DNA of 14,152 nucleotides. It comes from Candidatus Methylomirabilota bacterium. Its GTDB lineage: Bacteria > Methylomirabilota > Methylomirabilia > Methylomirabilales > CSP1-5. The notes under the pieces were generated by a model that was not told the DNA's origin, made no database searches, and worked only from the letters and a program-made list of their open reading frames with translations. This document shows, in pieces, positions 13,873-14,152 of this stretch. The stretch is taken from assembly GCA_023249165.1 (NCBI GenBank), contig JAHFDE010000043.1:1-14152 (forward strand), given 5' to 3'. A program made the translations under genes and the position numbers. Position 1 is the stretch's first letter; each line of letters opens with the position of its first letter.

Positions 13873-14152
13873 ATGGCACGCTGGGTGAAGGTGGGTATCC
13901 TGTGGGTTCTGGCTGCGGGGGCGTTGGGGGTCGCCGCCGGGCGATTGAATGCCTGGCTCCTCGATAATGTCAACCTTGTCTTTCACGAGGCGGGCCACGT
14001 CATCTTTGGTCTCGGAGGCGAATTCATTGGGATCTTGGGGGGGAGCCTGATGCAGGTCCTGATTCCCGTGGTCTGTGGCGTGGCCCTCCTCCGGCGGGGT
14101 GACCATTTCGGGGTGGCCCTGTGCGGCTTGTGGACGGCCCAAAGCATGGTCA
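13873..14152 (+). CDS. Membrane protein with HEAGH zinc motif (3' partial)
   Basis: ATG 13873 begins four bases after the phosphatase stop, with TAAGG just before it, and the frame stays open to the window end (93 codons). A hydrophobic N-terminal helix (about 6-22) is followed by NVNLVFHEAGHVIFGLGGEF. This has an HExxH metalloprotease motif embedded in hydrophobic sequence, as in M50-type intramembrane proteases. A second hydrophobic segment (about residues 58-72) follows. The further motifs needed to confirm M50 (such as an NPDG-type loop) lie outside. Spacing suggests one operon with the phosphatase. Confidence 0.75.
   Translation, partial: MARWVKVGILWVLAAGALGVAAGRLNAWLLDNVNLVFHEAGHVIFGLGGEFIGILGGSLMQVLIPVVCGVALLRRGDHFGVALCGLWTAQSMV

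Noticed and set aside
12615..14142. Minus-strand open frames opposite the amidohydrolase and phosphatase
   Set aside because: They show shadow-type composition and no recognisable motifs; the plus strand carries intact HxH, CX5R and HEAGH proteins.

Overview
The window is GC-rich, densely coded bacterial DNA, almost all on the plus strand, from a Gram-negative organism that builds a Kdo- and heptose-containing lipopolysaccharide. Use of LpxI rather than LpxH, a DUF374 acyltransferase, and intergenic gaps filled with heptamer repeats suggest a non-enterobacterial lineage. A Methylomirabilota (NC10), Nitrospirota or deltaproteobacterial type would fit, but I cannot fix the taxon from the sequence alone.

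Bases 1-8786 form a lipid A and inner-core cluster: lpxI (5'-truncated), a Gfo/Idh/MocA dehydrogenase (possibly GnnA-like), lpxB, a DUF374 (LpxJ-like) acyltransferase, waaA, lpxK, an LpxL/HtrB-family acyltransferase, waaF and gmhB. Together they cover UDP-diacylglucosamine hydrolysis, disaccharide formation, 4'-phosphorylation, Kdo transfer, secondary acylation, heptose precursor dephosphorylation and heptose transfer. Three junctions overlap or nearly touch (lpxB/DUF374, waaA/lpxK, lpxK/lpxL-like). Four of the wider gaps, including the one after gmhB, hold inverted arrays of 7-base units. The gap before waaF holds a run of 8-base units.

Bases 8922-10555 carry a MEMO-family protein (AmmeMemoRadiSam protein B) and a D-3-hydroxybutyrate dehydrogenase with its substrate-binding residues in place. 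A DedA-family membrane protein runs convergently on the minus strand (10584-11231).

Bases 11288-11911 hold a compact toxin-antitoxin operon: a near-consensus promoter, a perfect palindrome overlapping its -10 box, a Phd/YefM-type antitoxin and an overlapping MazF/PemK-type toxin. Bases 11912-12520 look decayed: a short unrecognised ORF, then a headless C-terminal piece of a patatin-like phospholipase. An exported amidohydrolase, a low-molecular-weight protein tyrosine phosphatase and the start of a membrane protein with an HEAGH zinc-binding motif (cut by the window end) close the window.

The most unusual signal is the set of gap-filling inverted heptamer arrays. Three have arms of 28 bases (four heptads) with unrelated unit sequences, and one ends a single base before the lpxB start codon, leaving no Shine-Dalgarno sequence.
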